From Solen grandis (lineage: Eukaryota; Mollusca; Bivalvia; Adapedonta; Solenidae), in assembly GCA_021229015.1 (NCBI GenBank), contig CM037787.1:32932871-32996870 (forward strand): a stretch of DNA of 64,000 nucleotides. The letters run 5' to 3'. The notes beneath the pieces are model-generated. The model did not search any database. It saw only the letters and a list, made by a program, of their open reading frames with translations, and was not told the origin of the DNA. Below, piece by piece: positions 33,990 through 45,925 of this stretch (position 1 is the stretch's first letter; each line of letters begins with the position of its first letter). The position numbers were made by a program, and so were the translations under genes.

Positions 33990-36645
33990 AAGCTGATATC
34001 ACAAGACGTGATATCACTAATTATGGTTACACCAGACTTGATAAGACAGGCCTGATATTGCTAGACCTTATAACAACTGGCCTGATAACACCAGACCTGA
34101 TATTGCTAGACCATATAACACTAGGCCTGATATTGCTGGACATGATATCACCAGACCTAATAACACCAGACCTTAACACCAGACCTGATGTTGCTAGACC
34201 TGATATCATTAGACCTGATAACACCAGGCCTGATATTGATGGACCTGATAACACCCGGCCTGATAACATCAGACCTGTTACTGCTAGACCTGATAACACA
34301 AGACCTGATAACTCCAGGCCTGATATTGCTGGACCTTACATCACCAGACCTGATACCAGGCATGATATTGCTGGACCTGATAACACCAAACCTGATAACA
34401 CTAGGCCTGATATAACTAGACCTGATGACACTAGACCTGATATTGCTAGACCTGATAACACCAGACCTGATAATGCTAGACCTGATAACACCAGACCTGA
34501 TAAATCAGGCCTGATATTGTTAAACCTGATATCATTAGACCTGATTATACCAGACCTGATATTGATAGACCCGATATTATTAGACCTGATAATGCTAGAG
34601 CTGATATCACAAGACCTGATTACACCAGACCTGATATTGCTGGACCTGATAAAACCAGGCCTGATATTGCAAGACCTGATATCATAAGACCTGATTACAC
34701 CAGACCTGATATTGCTAGACCTGATATCATTAGACCTGATAACACAAGACCTGATAATTTTAGACCAGATAACACCAGACCTGATATTCCTAGACCTGAT
34801 ATTCCTAGACCTGATATAATTAGACATGGTAACACCAGATCTGATAACACCAGGCCTAATATTTCTGGACCTGATAAAGCCGAACCTGATCACACCAGGT
34901 CTGATATTGCTGGACTGATATTGCTAGAGCTGATATCATTAGACCTTAAAACACAAAATCATAAATTATTAATACCCCCGCAATACTTTTAGAAAGATGA
35001 AGTTATTAGGTTAAAAGAAAAAACTAATTTTTTTACATTTGGCCGGGTTACACAGGTTGTGCTTGACCATTGTATGAAATTGTTTTGAATTCCAACCAGT
35101 AGTTTTAAAGTTAAGCTCCGGACAAGGAAAAGTAACAAAGGGCAATAACTCTGTAATTACTCTAGATAGAGTTATGGTTCTTGTGCACTGCACTTCCTCA
35201 TATTGTGGTTGACCATTGTATGAAATTGTTTTGAAATCCAACTTGTACTTTTCAAGTTATGCTCCGGACAGGGAAATGTAACAAAGGGCAATAACTCTGT
35301 AATAAGTCAAGATGGAGTTATGGTTCTTGTGCACTGCACTTCCTCTCCATGTGCTTGATCATTGCATGAATTTGTATTGAATTCCAACTTGTGGTTTTCA
35401 AGTTATGCTCCGGACAAGGAAAATGCAACGGACCGCTGGACCGACCGACCGACCGACCGACCAACCGACCGACCGACCGACCGACCGACCGACCACCGGG
35501 TGACTCCTATATACCCCCAAAACTTCATTTTGGGGGTATAAACATGATATCAGTAGATCAGATAACACCAAACCTGTTATTGCTAGACCTGATAACACCA
35601 GACCTGATAACACCAGGCCTGATATTGCTGGACCTTACAACACTAGGCCTGATAACACCAGGCATGATATTGCTGGACCTGATAACACCAAACCTGATAA
35701 CACTAGGCCTGATAACACCAGGCATGATATTGCTGGACCTGATAACACCAAACCTGATAACACAGACCTGATAACACTAGGCCTGATATTGCAAGACCTG
35801 ATATCATAATACCTGATTACACCAGACCTGATATTGCTGGACATGATATCATTAGACCTGATAACACCAGGCCTTATATTGATGGACCTGATAACACCAG
35901 GTCTTATAACATCAGACCTGTTACTGCTAGACTTGATAACACCAGACCTGATAACACCAGGCCTGATATTGCTGGACCTTACATCATCAGACCTGATACC
36001 AGGCATGATATTGCTGGACCTGATAACACCAAACCTGATAACACTAGGCCTGATATTACTAGACCTGATACAATAGACCTGATAACACCAGATCTCATAT
36101 TGTTAGACCGGATAAAACCAGACCTGATATATCTATACCTGATATCATTAACCTGATTACACCAGACCTGATTTTGCTAGACCTGATATCTTTAGACCTG
36201 AAAACACCAGACCTGATATTACTAGACCTGATATCTTTAGACCTAAAACACCAGACCTGATATTGCTAAACCTGATATCATTAGACCTATAACACCAGAC
36301 CTGATATCATTAGACCTGATAACACCAGGCCTGATTTTGCTAGAACTGATATCATTAGACCTGATAACACCAGGCCTGATTTTGCTAGACCTGATATCTT
36401 TAGACCTAAACACCAGACCTGATATTGCTAGACCTGGTATCATTAGACCTTGATATTGCTAGACCTGATATCACCAGACCTAATTACACCAGACCTGATA
36501 TCACTAGACCTGATTACACCAGACCTGATATCACCAGACCTGATTACACCAGACCTATACACAACCTTAACCTGACTAATATCACCAGACCTGATAACAC
36601 CAGACCCTATAACACCAAAAAAGACTTAAACAAATCGCGGTGATA
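33990..36645. repeat. 15-bp minisatellite array in two blocks
   Basis: Unit AGACCTGATAACACC with variants (GATATTGCT, GATATCATT, GGCCTG) in blocks 33990-34945 and 35541-36645. Because 15 is divisible by three and five of the six frames of the consensus lack stops, long repetitive frames appear on both strands (RPDNT repeats, LITPDL repeats, SGVIRS repeats). Frame slips between units argue against a real protein. The blocks are separated by an inserted repeat. Confidence 0.9.
34950..35540. repeat. dispersed repeat inserted in the minisatellite
   Basis: Bounded by TAATACCCCCGCAATAC (34969) and TTTTGGGGGTATA (35528-35540). It holds a 146-bp unit repeated about 2.4 times (GACCATTGTATGAAATTGTT at 35065, 35211, 35357), then a (CCGA)n run at 35441-35493. 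At 35510-35540 a perfect 13-bp hairpin (TATACCCCCAAAA) closes the unit. Confidence 0.75.
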
Positions 36646-38049
36646 GCTTGTCAGCTACCTTACCACACGGCTCGGAGACTTCACTAGCCAGAGAAAGACA
36701 TCTAGTCTAAAAAGATGAGGTTTTCGTGTAGTCTCATTCCTCAAATTGTGTACCTGATAACATATATTGATCAAAATATTTTAATGAATGATACATATAA
36801 TTTCCGACCAGCGTACTTGCCATTTACAAATCGTACATTGACTAATTGTGAAAAGACTGGTTTCGTTAAATCTATCCATTAAATTTTGATATTTGATAGT
36901 CCTTCAGGATTTGCAGCATTAGAAGAGCAAGTAGACAAACGAATACTAGTGAAATGAACCCGTAAAGTCATGCATACATATATATACTAGTAAAACTTAA
37001 ATTGTGGATTTTTTTAAATAACAATAGGCCTTTAGCGACGTGCCATGCTCCACCAGTAACAATTCCTTCCTATCTGACTAAGAACTTCAATATCAAGAGT
37101 GTTCCTATCAGGTTCCAATAGGTAGACAAAATAAGCGGTGCTGTGTTTATTATTCATAATTTCTAGACAGAACTGATGATCTTTATGCATGTTATGAATC
37201 AATGTACAAGTGTTATATATTGCAGGACGAAAAAAATATTGTTTTCGTCTGAATTCGGAAAGAAAGCATTCAGTAATAGCAACATATATCAAATTTGAAA
37301 TATATCTCTCAGGAGCATTGTAATTGTCTACAAGATTTAACATGAAGTAGATTTTTTATTGTTTTTTCATAGAGGACTGGTGCCAGAGATATAATATATG
37401 GGTATGTACTTTGTATAGCTTTTGTTTTAACCGACTTTAGCAGTAGATGCTCAAGTAACCTCCAAGGGAAATGCCCGGGTTAAACTTTGAACCAATTTTG
37501 GACACCTAATTTGTTATTTGTTAGAGATCAGAACTATTTTGTGGACAGAATTCGTTTGCCATTGTCTTCCATAATAACTGAAACCATCCTCATTATATGC
37601 CATTGGTAAGGGTTCTTGGTCGGCAGTAATGGGGATAACTAATGACTAATAACGGACTGCTCTTTTCACAGTCTGGCTAAATCCATGAGTTCATGAAATT
37701 GCGATTTATCTATAAACTTATAACGCCCAGTTTATAAAATGCGCATGATATTGAGAGTTTTATGAATTGTGTGACTTTGAGTGTCGAGGGTGCCATATTA
37801 ACCCCAGCTTGTTTGTTTATTTGTTTTCTTTTGTTGTCAATTTTATTGGAAATTAATGAAATTTGGTATAAAATGTACTAACCTTACATATAATCATTCG
37901 TTAGTTTTGCTTACCACAAATGCAAAATCTTCCACATTTGCGGTGTGCTTTTATAAGTTTGTTTCAGTATATATAGTTCCAGCAACTTATTGCTCAGTCT
38001 ATACATGTGTGTGTACGTGATTCTCCTCCTTTTTCCTATCCTTCCGTAG
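36646..38049. other. no gene recognised
   Basis: A 103-codon minus-strand frame at 37032-37343 has a protein-like composition but no recognisable motif, no neighbours and no splice support; it is left unassigned. Confidence 0.5.
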
Positions 38050-38060
38050 CTACCTTCCCT

Positions 38061-38091
<31 letters not shown>

Positions 38092-38092
38092 C
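38050..38092. repeat. (CCCT)n/(CT)n microsatellite
   Basis: CTTCCCTCCCTCCCT leading into about 14 CT units. Confidence 0.95.
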
Positions 38093-39035
38093 TTAACCGT
38101 ATCATTCTCATGAAAGTCACACACGTGTCTAGTGAGAGGATGCGTGGGTAAGTCGGTCTGAGTAACATTAATTGATGGTAAATCATGCATGTCTGCCACT
38201 CTCAGACTTACTGGGTTATTTTGAAAAATCGTACCATTCACTGAAAAAAAAACACCCTATGTTGTTGCTATGTATTTTTCAGTATTATTCTATGAAATAT
38301 TTGGAGTTTTATTATCCATAGGGGATACGGGTAGTTGTCTGATGGAATGGGGTTCATTATAAATTACCCCGCTACTTTTACAATATTAGTCCGCACGAAA
38401 CACATGTCAGAAATCAATGTTTTTTCTAAGTTAACTTGCATGTATATAGTCAAGACCTAATGTTTATTATTGTACACATCAACTACTGCAAGTCTATTTA
38501 TTAATTGAAATGATTCGTTTGCAATTGTGCAAAAAAGGTTGGGAATTAACAGGTTCCACCTGATTGTCCAAACGGGCACATAATTTTCAGAATTTAGGCG
38601 TCACCAACTACAAAAGCATTTGACTGACAAAAAGAGAGTACACACTATTAGTTTTGTTAGCCATCATAGAATTATAATATAACTATCATTACAGTTTGTC
38701 TAACTTGATCGTCCAATGAAATGCTTGTATTTCGTTCAAAATTCGAAAACTATATTGCATAAAATGAACTGTGATAGCTTGATATTGAGAAGATATGGTG
38801 TCTACGTGACCAAAGACCAATATGGGCGGAGCTTGATGTGGCGGCGAATGATTAGTATTGATGACATGATGTTTTCTTAGCTAAAATATAAATGCACCCA
38901 GTAACATTGACTCTGAACAATACTTAGAGCATCACGTGCAACGTGTGTTGTCAGTCAAACGGGAGACGGGTGAATAATGCGAGGTCAAAGGCATAGCTGT
39001 ATGGCTTACGTGACAAACTGTAAATATGTTATCGT
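38093..39035. other. no feature recognised
   Basis: Unique AT-rich sequence, no supportable exon. Confidence 0.5.
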
Positions 39036-39360
39036 TTATATTTTAAATTTTGTATAGGTTAATGTTTGTTATTGAGGTTTAATTTGTTTAACCCTCGATA
39101 TCAAACATTAACCTACTTAATGTATGGAATTATGTTTTGACGTTACTATCCAAGTCCACCTCTACATACATGCGCACAAAGATTGGTGGTATATACTAGG
39201 TTACCTATTAAACCAAGTGGTTTAACGAGTTAAACCGATCGAGAAAAAAAAATGAAAAAATACTGCAATCTCATTGGTCAAAATATAATTCCATACATTA
39301 AATGGATTTATCGCAGCGCTCAGCTTCCTTGCGATAAATACCTTAAAATTTAAAATATAA
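39036..39360. repeat. foldback with nested hairpins (cloverleaf-like)
   Basis: Outer stem: TTATATTTTAAATTTT at 39036-39051 pairs exactly with 39345-39360. Inside are three arms: (1) AGGTTAATGTTTG.. 39056-39083 with 39087-39114; (2) TTAATGTATGGAATTATGTT 39117-39141 with 39277-39302, itself enclosing a TAAACCA/TGGTTTA hairpin near 39217; (3) ATTTATCGCA / TGCGATAAAT around 39307-39340. Probably a non-autonomous element, type unknown. Confidence 0.75.
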
Positions 39361-40939
39361 AAGATAACTAATACGTATGGTGCATTCCATTCCGCAAACA
39401 GTGACTTAACAATGTGAAAATGAAATATAATGTGTTTTATACATAAAATAATGTTCCAAATGAATCATAGAATGGAATAAAAAAAAACTCCTACAGATAC
39501 ATTTATGTTTGCAGTATTTCAGTCATTTTTGGGATTTTGTATGTCTACATAAGACAGATTGAATGCTGAATCAAATTAATACGGTATCACACCAGCGGAA
39601 ACTGACATGTTATCATATCCATTACCATTATCCGTACTCCGGGACAAGCGACCATGTCTCAAAGCAATGGAGATATATCAGTAACAATTTTACAACTTTG
39701 GTATGACGCAGTCTGGGATCGATCCCATTACGCTCCTAGCTGTTACGTTGCGTAAGCTCAGAAGACTCCGGGACAGGTCCGCGCATTTGTACTTTTGTAT
39801 TTCTTATCCTTTGCAGACAATCAGGATGTCAAACCAACATATCTTACTCTTTAAGTTATATCTTTAATCATTTTTATCTCTGAACATCGGTTTGTTTTTC
39901 TCTCGTATTCCAAGGAAGACGGAGAAGGCTGTCACCGACTTCATGCTTTCTCTCCCGATCTAAAACTAATCCTGACACATTCTATCAAAAAAACTGCAGA
40001 TCATGTTCTGAGATACATACTCATAGCAGTAGCGAAGATACACAAAAGAATATTACAGGTGACAGAGGCTACTTGCCAACTGCGACATTTATGATCGCAG
40101 TACCAGACGTGCGCTAATGTGCCTGTCTATCAAATACGACAAAAATAGTCGGGGGACCAGTGACATTTGGGAAGGAGTACCGAGTCAGACGGTTTGATCA
40201 AACGTATGACAAGAAAATATCAAGCCAGGTCTGAAAGAGAAGTAATGGCTGTTTAATCTATGTACTAATGATGTTGTTTTTTAGGAGTTACCGTACTATT
40301 AGCCATACATTATGTGAATTAATTAGCGTTCCTCACCAAAGAGACACCTGAGTGAAACCATCGACTTTATGCAAGTCAAAATGGAATGCTCCCCTTACAT
40401 GAAACATCCGAGGGAACAGTCCGGGATTCGAACCCACGACGATGGGGGTAAATTATAGACAACAATCGCAAGGAGTGGGGGAGTTGTTATAATTTGTTCT
40501 TTTCAGGCGGATTCTATCAGAGTCTCTAAGTATGCTTTAAAATTTGAGCCACATAATTATGCGAAGTGTATGAAACATTGTTCTGAGTATTTTAAGCAGA
40601 AAAAGCTTTTTTTATAAGTTACGCATATATATTTTTTAAAGATTTAATTTAATTTAAAGATATAATTTTTTGCATCACTGACGTCGGACAGATGTTGCCA
40701 TTGCAATAAAATCCTGGGTTGTTTCTGTTGCACTAAAATATAAATGACATAATTTGGTAGGTAACATATGTGTATATGTGCGTTGAAATTTCAGTAGGGA
40801 AATATTCATAAATAAAAAAGCAATTTTACTTACATCTTCACACAACGTGAGATGAACACTCGCTGTACATTAATATCTTGCAGTAATATCAGCAATACGT
40901 GTCTATAACATCTCCATTGTTTTTCAAATATAGAATATC
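39361..40939. other. no gene recognised
   Basis: A reversed B-box-like string (GGGATTCGAACCCACGAC near 40422) hints at an old SINE head. Otherwise empty. Confidence 0.5.
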
Positions 40940-41130
40940 GACACAACGAGGATTTTTTATTTATTTTTTTTTTTTTTTTTTTCATTTTTTTTTTTAATTG
41001 ATTTTTGTTATATAGAAGAAATTATTCTTGAAAAAAAAAAAAAATTCTCGTCGTGAAAATATTAAGATTGTCTCACTTATCGACGATATGTATTCCATAT
41101 CCACTCAAAACAAACAAATATCAGTAGTGA
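40940..41130. repeat. imperfect foldback with poly-T and poly-A tracts
   Basis: CGACACAACGAGGATTTT near 40940 is roughly inverted at AAAATTCTCGTCGTG near 41040, with homopolymer tracts between. It is followed at 41092-41115 by CATATCCACTCAAAACAAAC, which also borders the hairpin at 57025-57120. Confidence 0.5.
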
Positions 41131-41350
41131 AGGGTATATTCAATAATATATTATCTCGCATGTTTTAATCACTACACTTTTATACTTTTTCACCTGACCA
41201 GGTGGATGTCTTTTACGCTATTAAAACAAGATGTGTCTCACTATCATGCATTTGTCACTATAAATGACAAATTACTGCATTGCTTATTACAGCAGTTCCG
41301 ATTTTAAATAGATAGGAGATGGTAAGAAAATGTGTAGTCTCTAAAGCCAT

Positions 41351-41980
41351 GTTCTAATCGGACTAGCGTAGCCGTAGCGAGGGGGTCCACAAAGATGTGT
41401 TGTGGTTACGGGAGGCCCACGGGCACCAAACAAATAATTTCTAGATAAAAGATTCCTCCACCTCAATCTCCTACGCGGAGAAAATAGTTCTGGCATGCGA
41501 TGATTTGTCGCGTAGCTGGTGCGTGTTAGGTATGTGGGTAGTGTTTCGAAATTTTAATGAAGGGAGAATAGGATGTGTGACTCAGGATTCGTTTTATCAT
41601 TTGAGAAGATCCCAGAGAATGCTCAGACAGAGTTTGGAGAAAATACAGGAGCAGAACAACATAAGGCTGCTTAAATTAGTCCGGGACAAGCGGCGGCGGC
41701 GGCTGCAAAACCAGAAACGCTGGAGGGTACGTCTCTGGATCGGTCGCTGACCGATATATTGGCATGTAGGATCCGCTAGATACTTTGCGGGTTTCCTCCG
41801 CAAGGCTGCTCGGGTTGCTGACTCGGGTTCGGCATCCTTGGCACAACTGGCGTGATCCAGTTACCCCCCAGGGCGCTCGCTTCCTGATTCATATAATCAT
41901 AAGTGTCCCTGCGTGCCATCCGCGAACTACACACGTGAACACCTATGCACGTGACGCTACGTCTATCGGATGAGAACAAG
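41351..41980 (+). mobile_element. 630-bp element with imperfect TIRs (Harbinger-like?)
   Basis: GTTCTAATCGGACTAGCGTA at 41351 resembles the inverse of ACGCTACGTCTATCGGATGA ending at 41980. The interior is GC-richer than its surroundings. It contains an 81-codon plus frame (41505-41750) that looks like a transposase N-terminus. Target duplications were not found. Confidence 0.4.
41505..41750 (+). pseudogene. possible Harbinger-type transposase N-terminal fragment
   Basis: A basic segment, KLVRDKRRRRLQNQ, precedes KRWRVRLWIGR. That resembles the K/R-rich tract and RRWWVRPW-type motif near the start of PIF/Harbinger nucleases. A TGA stops the frame right after that motif, and no catalytic domain follows in any frame. 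Chance resemblance is possible. Confidence 0.35.
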
Positions 41981-42424
41981 ACTTAACCAGTTAAAGAATT
42001 TGTAAATTGTGTGTATGAGGCCATTAGCGGTGACTCTGGGGGTCATTAGCGGAGTACACTTACCTATTAATACGTCGTTATAAAAATAAGAAATTAATGC
42101 CAGTAATATTTATCGTGATTCGGTGATACATATGATTTCAAAAGGACACATGAAAACCTGTAAATGAGTGGGTGTTTTGTGTGACTCAATACGGCAAAAT
42201 GGAAATCAGAATCCTTATTGTTTCATTGTCTTGTATATAATAGTTTGTTTTGCATTGTAATATCAATGATCATGTATGCAAATGATGTTCTATAATAATC
42301 GATTCTCCTAAGGTCAGCCCAATGTTGTATGTGAAAGGGTATGGGCCGCCTGTTCGGTCACTTGAGTACTCCGGTTACCAACCGCTCCAAGTATAATGCG
42401 AACGTTGCCAACACTTTTTAAAAG
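41981..42424. other. no feature recognised
   Basis: Spacer; only the degenerate beginning of the next SINE near 42350. Confidence 0.45.
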
Positions 42425-42600
42425 TCGGATTTTTCATGTGAGGAAGCCTTCCAGCTGGCTTGCGGTAGGTCAGTGGTTCTACCCGGGTACCTCTGTGTAC
42501 TCAGGGTCTTCCTCCACCTGTTATTAGCTGGACGTCGCTATATGATTTAAAATACTATCGCAGCGACGGTAAACCCCAGTACAACAACAACTTTTTTAAA
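42425..42600 (+). mobile_element. SINE body (same family as 19883-20108)
   Basis: CATGTGAGGAAGCCTTCCAG, GCGGTAGGTCAGTGGTTCTA, AGCTGGACGTCGCTATATGA and a GCGACGGTAAACCCC tail. The tRNA-like head is not recognisable. Confidence 0.8.
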
Positions 42601-43371
42601 AGTGGTATTCGTTTTGTTTTTCTGTCCAAAAGCTGCATGATAAATGTTAAGCTTTCTTGTTAAAATTTATTATTCACTTCAGTATTCCCTAATGCTCGAC
42701 TGATTCCTCAGCCACACCTACTGTATGGAAACTCGCTAGGTAGCCGCGGTGTTTTGATGGTGGCGTACGGTTTATCTTGACACAGAAAATGTCGTTTATT
42801 TTTTGTCGAAATTTGTGTAATATTGCGTTTCCTACAGCAACGAGAGCATTTATCGAAAAAGACTTGTGAGCCAAATCAACGTGTATCAGTCGTCTTCGGT
42901 CGAACCTTGGCGTTTACCTGTTACATTTTCTGAAACACAATGTTTAGGAGAGGTTGAAAAACGAGACAGAGTCGGTGATATTTCCAAAACTTTTAAAGCG
43001 CTAGCCATTGTACGTGTATAGATAGATAAGGTTTTGCCAGCTTCTTGCCGATGTCACAATTCTTGACAATATCCTTCTGATCAAATGTTTCAAAGCTTTT
43101 GAATTTGACGTGTTCGTTGGGAATGTTTAACATGCAAAAAAAAATTTCGACGTTCACCCGTTTACACACTTAAGGTAAACCATCCATCTCGAGCATAATC
43201 ATGGTCCTCAAAGTGCTGAAAATGATTCAATACAGATGCAAGTATCCATTGGCTTGGAGTTATAGGCTCTTCTGCCCAAGGTCCACAAAGTCTTGCATTT
43301 ACAGTAGAGTTTCATTGATCACTTGATGGACCATGATCACAATTTAATTTATGGTTTACCATAATAATAAT
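42601..43371. other. no feature recognised
   Basis: No exon or repeat that can be named. Confidence 0.45.
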
Positions 43372-43575
43372 GGGGGTCTGGATAGCGTGGTGGTAACGCG
43401 CTTCGCTTCTCACCAATACGTCCAGGGTTCGATTCCTGGTCACGTACGTGAGAGGGTACAGTGGTCGCCCGTCCAGACACGTGGGTTTTCTCCGGGCTCT
43501 CCGTTTTCTCCCACAATAATGACCACATGCGCCGCCATCAGAGCCATCGAGAGTAATGAATATAAGTTGTGATAA
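43372..43575 (+). mobile_element. tRNA-derived SINE (third family)
   Basis: Head: GGTCTGGATAGCGTGGTGGT (A box) and GTCCAGGGTTCGATTCCTGG (B box, 43421-43440). Body: GTCCAGACACGTGGGTTTTC, CTCCGGGCTCTCCGTTTTCT and ACCACATGCGCCGCCATC. The pol III promoter boxes are well kept. Confidence 0.8.
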
Positions 43576-44125
43576 CTGGTTTCGTAATCGATGTAAAATA
43601 GATAAAGTTTAAAATGATACAAAATGGAAGGTTACGGCACTCGGAATCTTATTGCTTTGTAATAAGACTCAATTGTTGATGATGATGATGTTTTTGTTGT
43701 GTGTGTTTTAAGATAATATAAGGTTCCTCGAATATAGATTAAAATATTATACAGTCATTTTTGGAAACAATAAAGACACTTTGAGAGAATCGAGACAAAA
43801 ATCGCCATTTTACTGCCTTAAAACGGAGGCAAAATAAAGATTTGCTGAAGCCGTGTGTGTTTTCCTGATTATAAAAACATGACGTGACCGGGCTTCTGAA
43901 CTGCCACTTACGTCAGCGTCTATTTCTAAAACGAGAATTAGTGTGAAGAAAATATGCTAAATTTATTTTTTGTTATTGAATTACCGACCTTCCGAAGGCA
44001 AACTACCTTATATTGCATCAATAACTGGTTACAGCATTATTTTATGGCTTCAAGGGAATCCTTGTAAACAGACACTGGTCTTTGTAATGTCAGATTCTTC
44101 TCGGATTGTTTCCATATTTACGGAG

Positions 44126-44651
44126 TCACAACATATTGTGATCTTCATCGACTGTCTCGTACAAACTGTTACTTCTGAACTGAACGACAGCCACCACACC
44201 AAACACGGCTGCCATGACGATAAAGTAGCCGCCATATACGATGAACTGCAAGAAAATAAAGTTAATATATATTACACTATAATGAGCAAATCGTTTAGAA
44301 GCAATATTTTTTATCGATTAAAATAACTAGAAATTGATTTTGTGTTGTGGTCAAGTGAAAAGAAGTCTAACATGGAATTTGATGAATGTGTTATATAATG
44401 TATATGAAAAAAAAAAAACGAATGAGTTGATTAATACTGATGAGCTATAGTCTTTAGTGTAACAAAGCCCTCCCTTTCTGACGGATTGAGAGATTCGTAA
44501 ATTCATCACCTGAGTCTGTACGTCCAGTCCGAGGCCCGACTCATCCACTACAATGGCTGTAATGATGGACTCGATCACCAAGGCAACGAATGTATTGCAG
44601 CCGAACACGAACCCATACCTCTGCCTGTTGAGAGACTTTGCTATCTGGGCT
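44126..44651 (-). CDS. SLC19A: SLC19-family carrier (thiamine/reduced-folate type), last two exons
   Basis: Plasma-membrane importer of thiamine or folate in the major facilitator superfamily. Exon 44651-44510 starts after TTTTCAG and ends at CTCAG|GTGATG. It encodes QIAKSLNRQRYGFVFGCN, TFVALVIESIITAIVVD and ESGLGLDVQTQ, the conserved loop plus TM11 of the family. Exon 44245-44126 starts after TTCTTGCAG and encodes FIVYGGYFIVMAAVFGVVAV (TM12), then a 19-residue cytoplasmic tail to TGA at 44126-44128. Splice phases agree (exon-exon phase 0). The remaining exons should lie to the right; none was found before the gap at 49887. Which paralogue (A1, A2, A3) cannot be told from 86 residues. Confidence 0.85.
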
Positions 44652-44659
44652 CTGAAAAT

Positions 44660-45925
44660 CAAAAACCCATGTATACTAAACTTGATTGCGATACATGCGT
44701 CGCTAAAATAAATGTGGAATTTGCTTTTACTTATATTACATAAGTAAGATGTTCACTTTTATATGTATTGTCTGAGTCCGTTTATTGAATGATTAAATTG
44801 GCCAGGTGTGTTCGTGTCTGGTAACGTATGACTGTATTTGTATAAGTGTTTTGTTATTGGCAATGTATTTTATGATTGCCAGACGAAAAGATTTATTTGG
44901 TCGTTGTCTTCACTGGAAAAAAAATACGAAAAGCACAAGCCTTTAATTTGATTTTCGAACGAAAAACATTCTTTGTGAAGGGCCAGTATTTGCTGTTTAC
45001 TGGCTTTCCACGTCTTGCGGAAAGCGTGCTTGTTTTGTTATTTCTATTTCTCTCATTCCAACCAATTTGTGTTAGACGTTTCTCATAGTAATCCTTAAGA
45101 TATATTCATGAGATTCACATAAAATATATACATGTATAATGTATTTAGAATTGAGATGACATTACCTACAAGGACGTAACGCAAACGAGCATTTTGACGT
45201 TATGGTGCAAAACGCCGTTGCCTGCAAAAGCGTGAATACATCTTGAAAGATATTAAAAATACATTATAGTAGTTTTTATTACAAACAACGAAATTTACAC
45301 AATGTTTCGGATCACTTAAATATTATACATACATGTATAATGAATTACAAAAGCTAGAAGGTAAATAAGAAAACAATAACACTGTATAAAATATATGTTA
45401 AATTATTTATGCTTGGAATTCGTACCTAACAAATGTAAAGTTTTTAATTTGTGAATCAAGATTATGATTAGATGTTTTAGTATAAGATTGTAGAATGTTG
45501 TTTCGTGAAATCTGAAAGTACCTAACTTAAGGGAATAGTCAAAATGAAAGGTATAAGTGGTTCAGATATATTAGCTAATTCACCAGTGGAGTGTGTAATA
45601 GGAAATAAAATCAGTTTATCTGCAGGGAAAATGCTCGAAACATCTCTGACACGCCTCATTATCCGACTATGAATACAATCTATAAATAGAGACTGTGACG
45701 TCACTAGCTTACTAGAATGTAGTAGAATTCACCAATGTGCTTCCACGTGAATAGATCCGTGTAGTAAAAGAAGGTTATAATTATGACCAACGGATACCTA
45801 AATACAAAAAAATGTACCTTTATCAATGCCGATGCATTATGTTGTAAGTGTATGTACTATACTACTTTCACTTTCATATTTTTGGAGCTGTCATGATTAT
45901 GTTATTTGCAGATAGGTATTTGTAG
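44660..45925. other. presumed SLC19 intron, no exon recognised
   Basis: AT-rich; short frames only. Confidence 0.45.

Noticed and set aside
33983..34687. 234-codon frame of RPDNT and LITPDL repeats as a gene
   Set aside because: It follows the minisatellite exactly, changes register within the array, and equally long frames exist on the other strand.
37032..37343. 103-codon minus frame as a gene
   Set aside because: No recognisable motif, neighbour or splice signal; such lengths arise by chance in 64 kb of six-frame sequence.
41776..41979. 67-codon minus frame opposite the Harbinger-like fragment
   Set aside because: Looks protein-like because of local GC content, but no family was recognised and it overlaps the TIR end.
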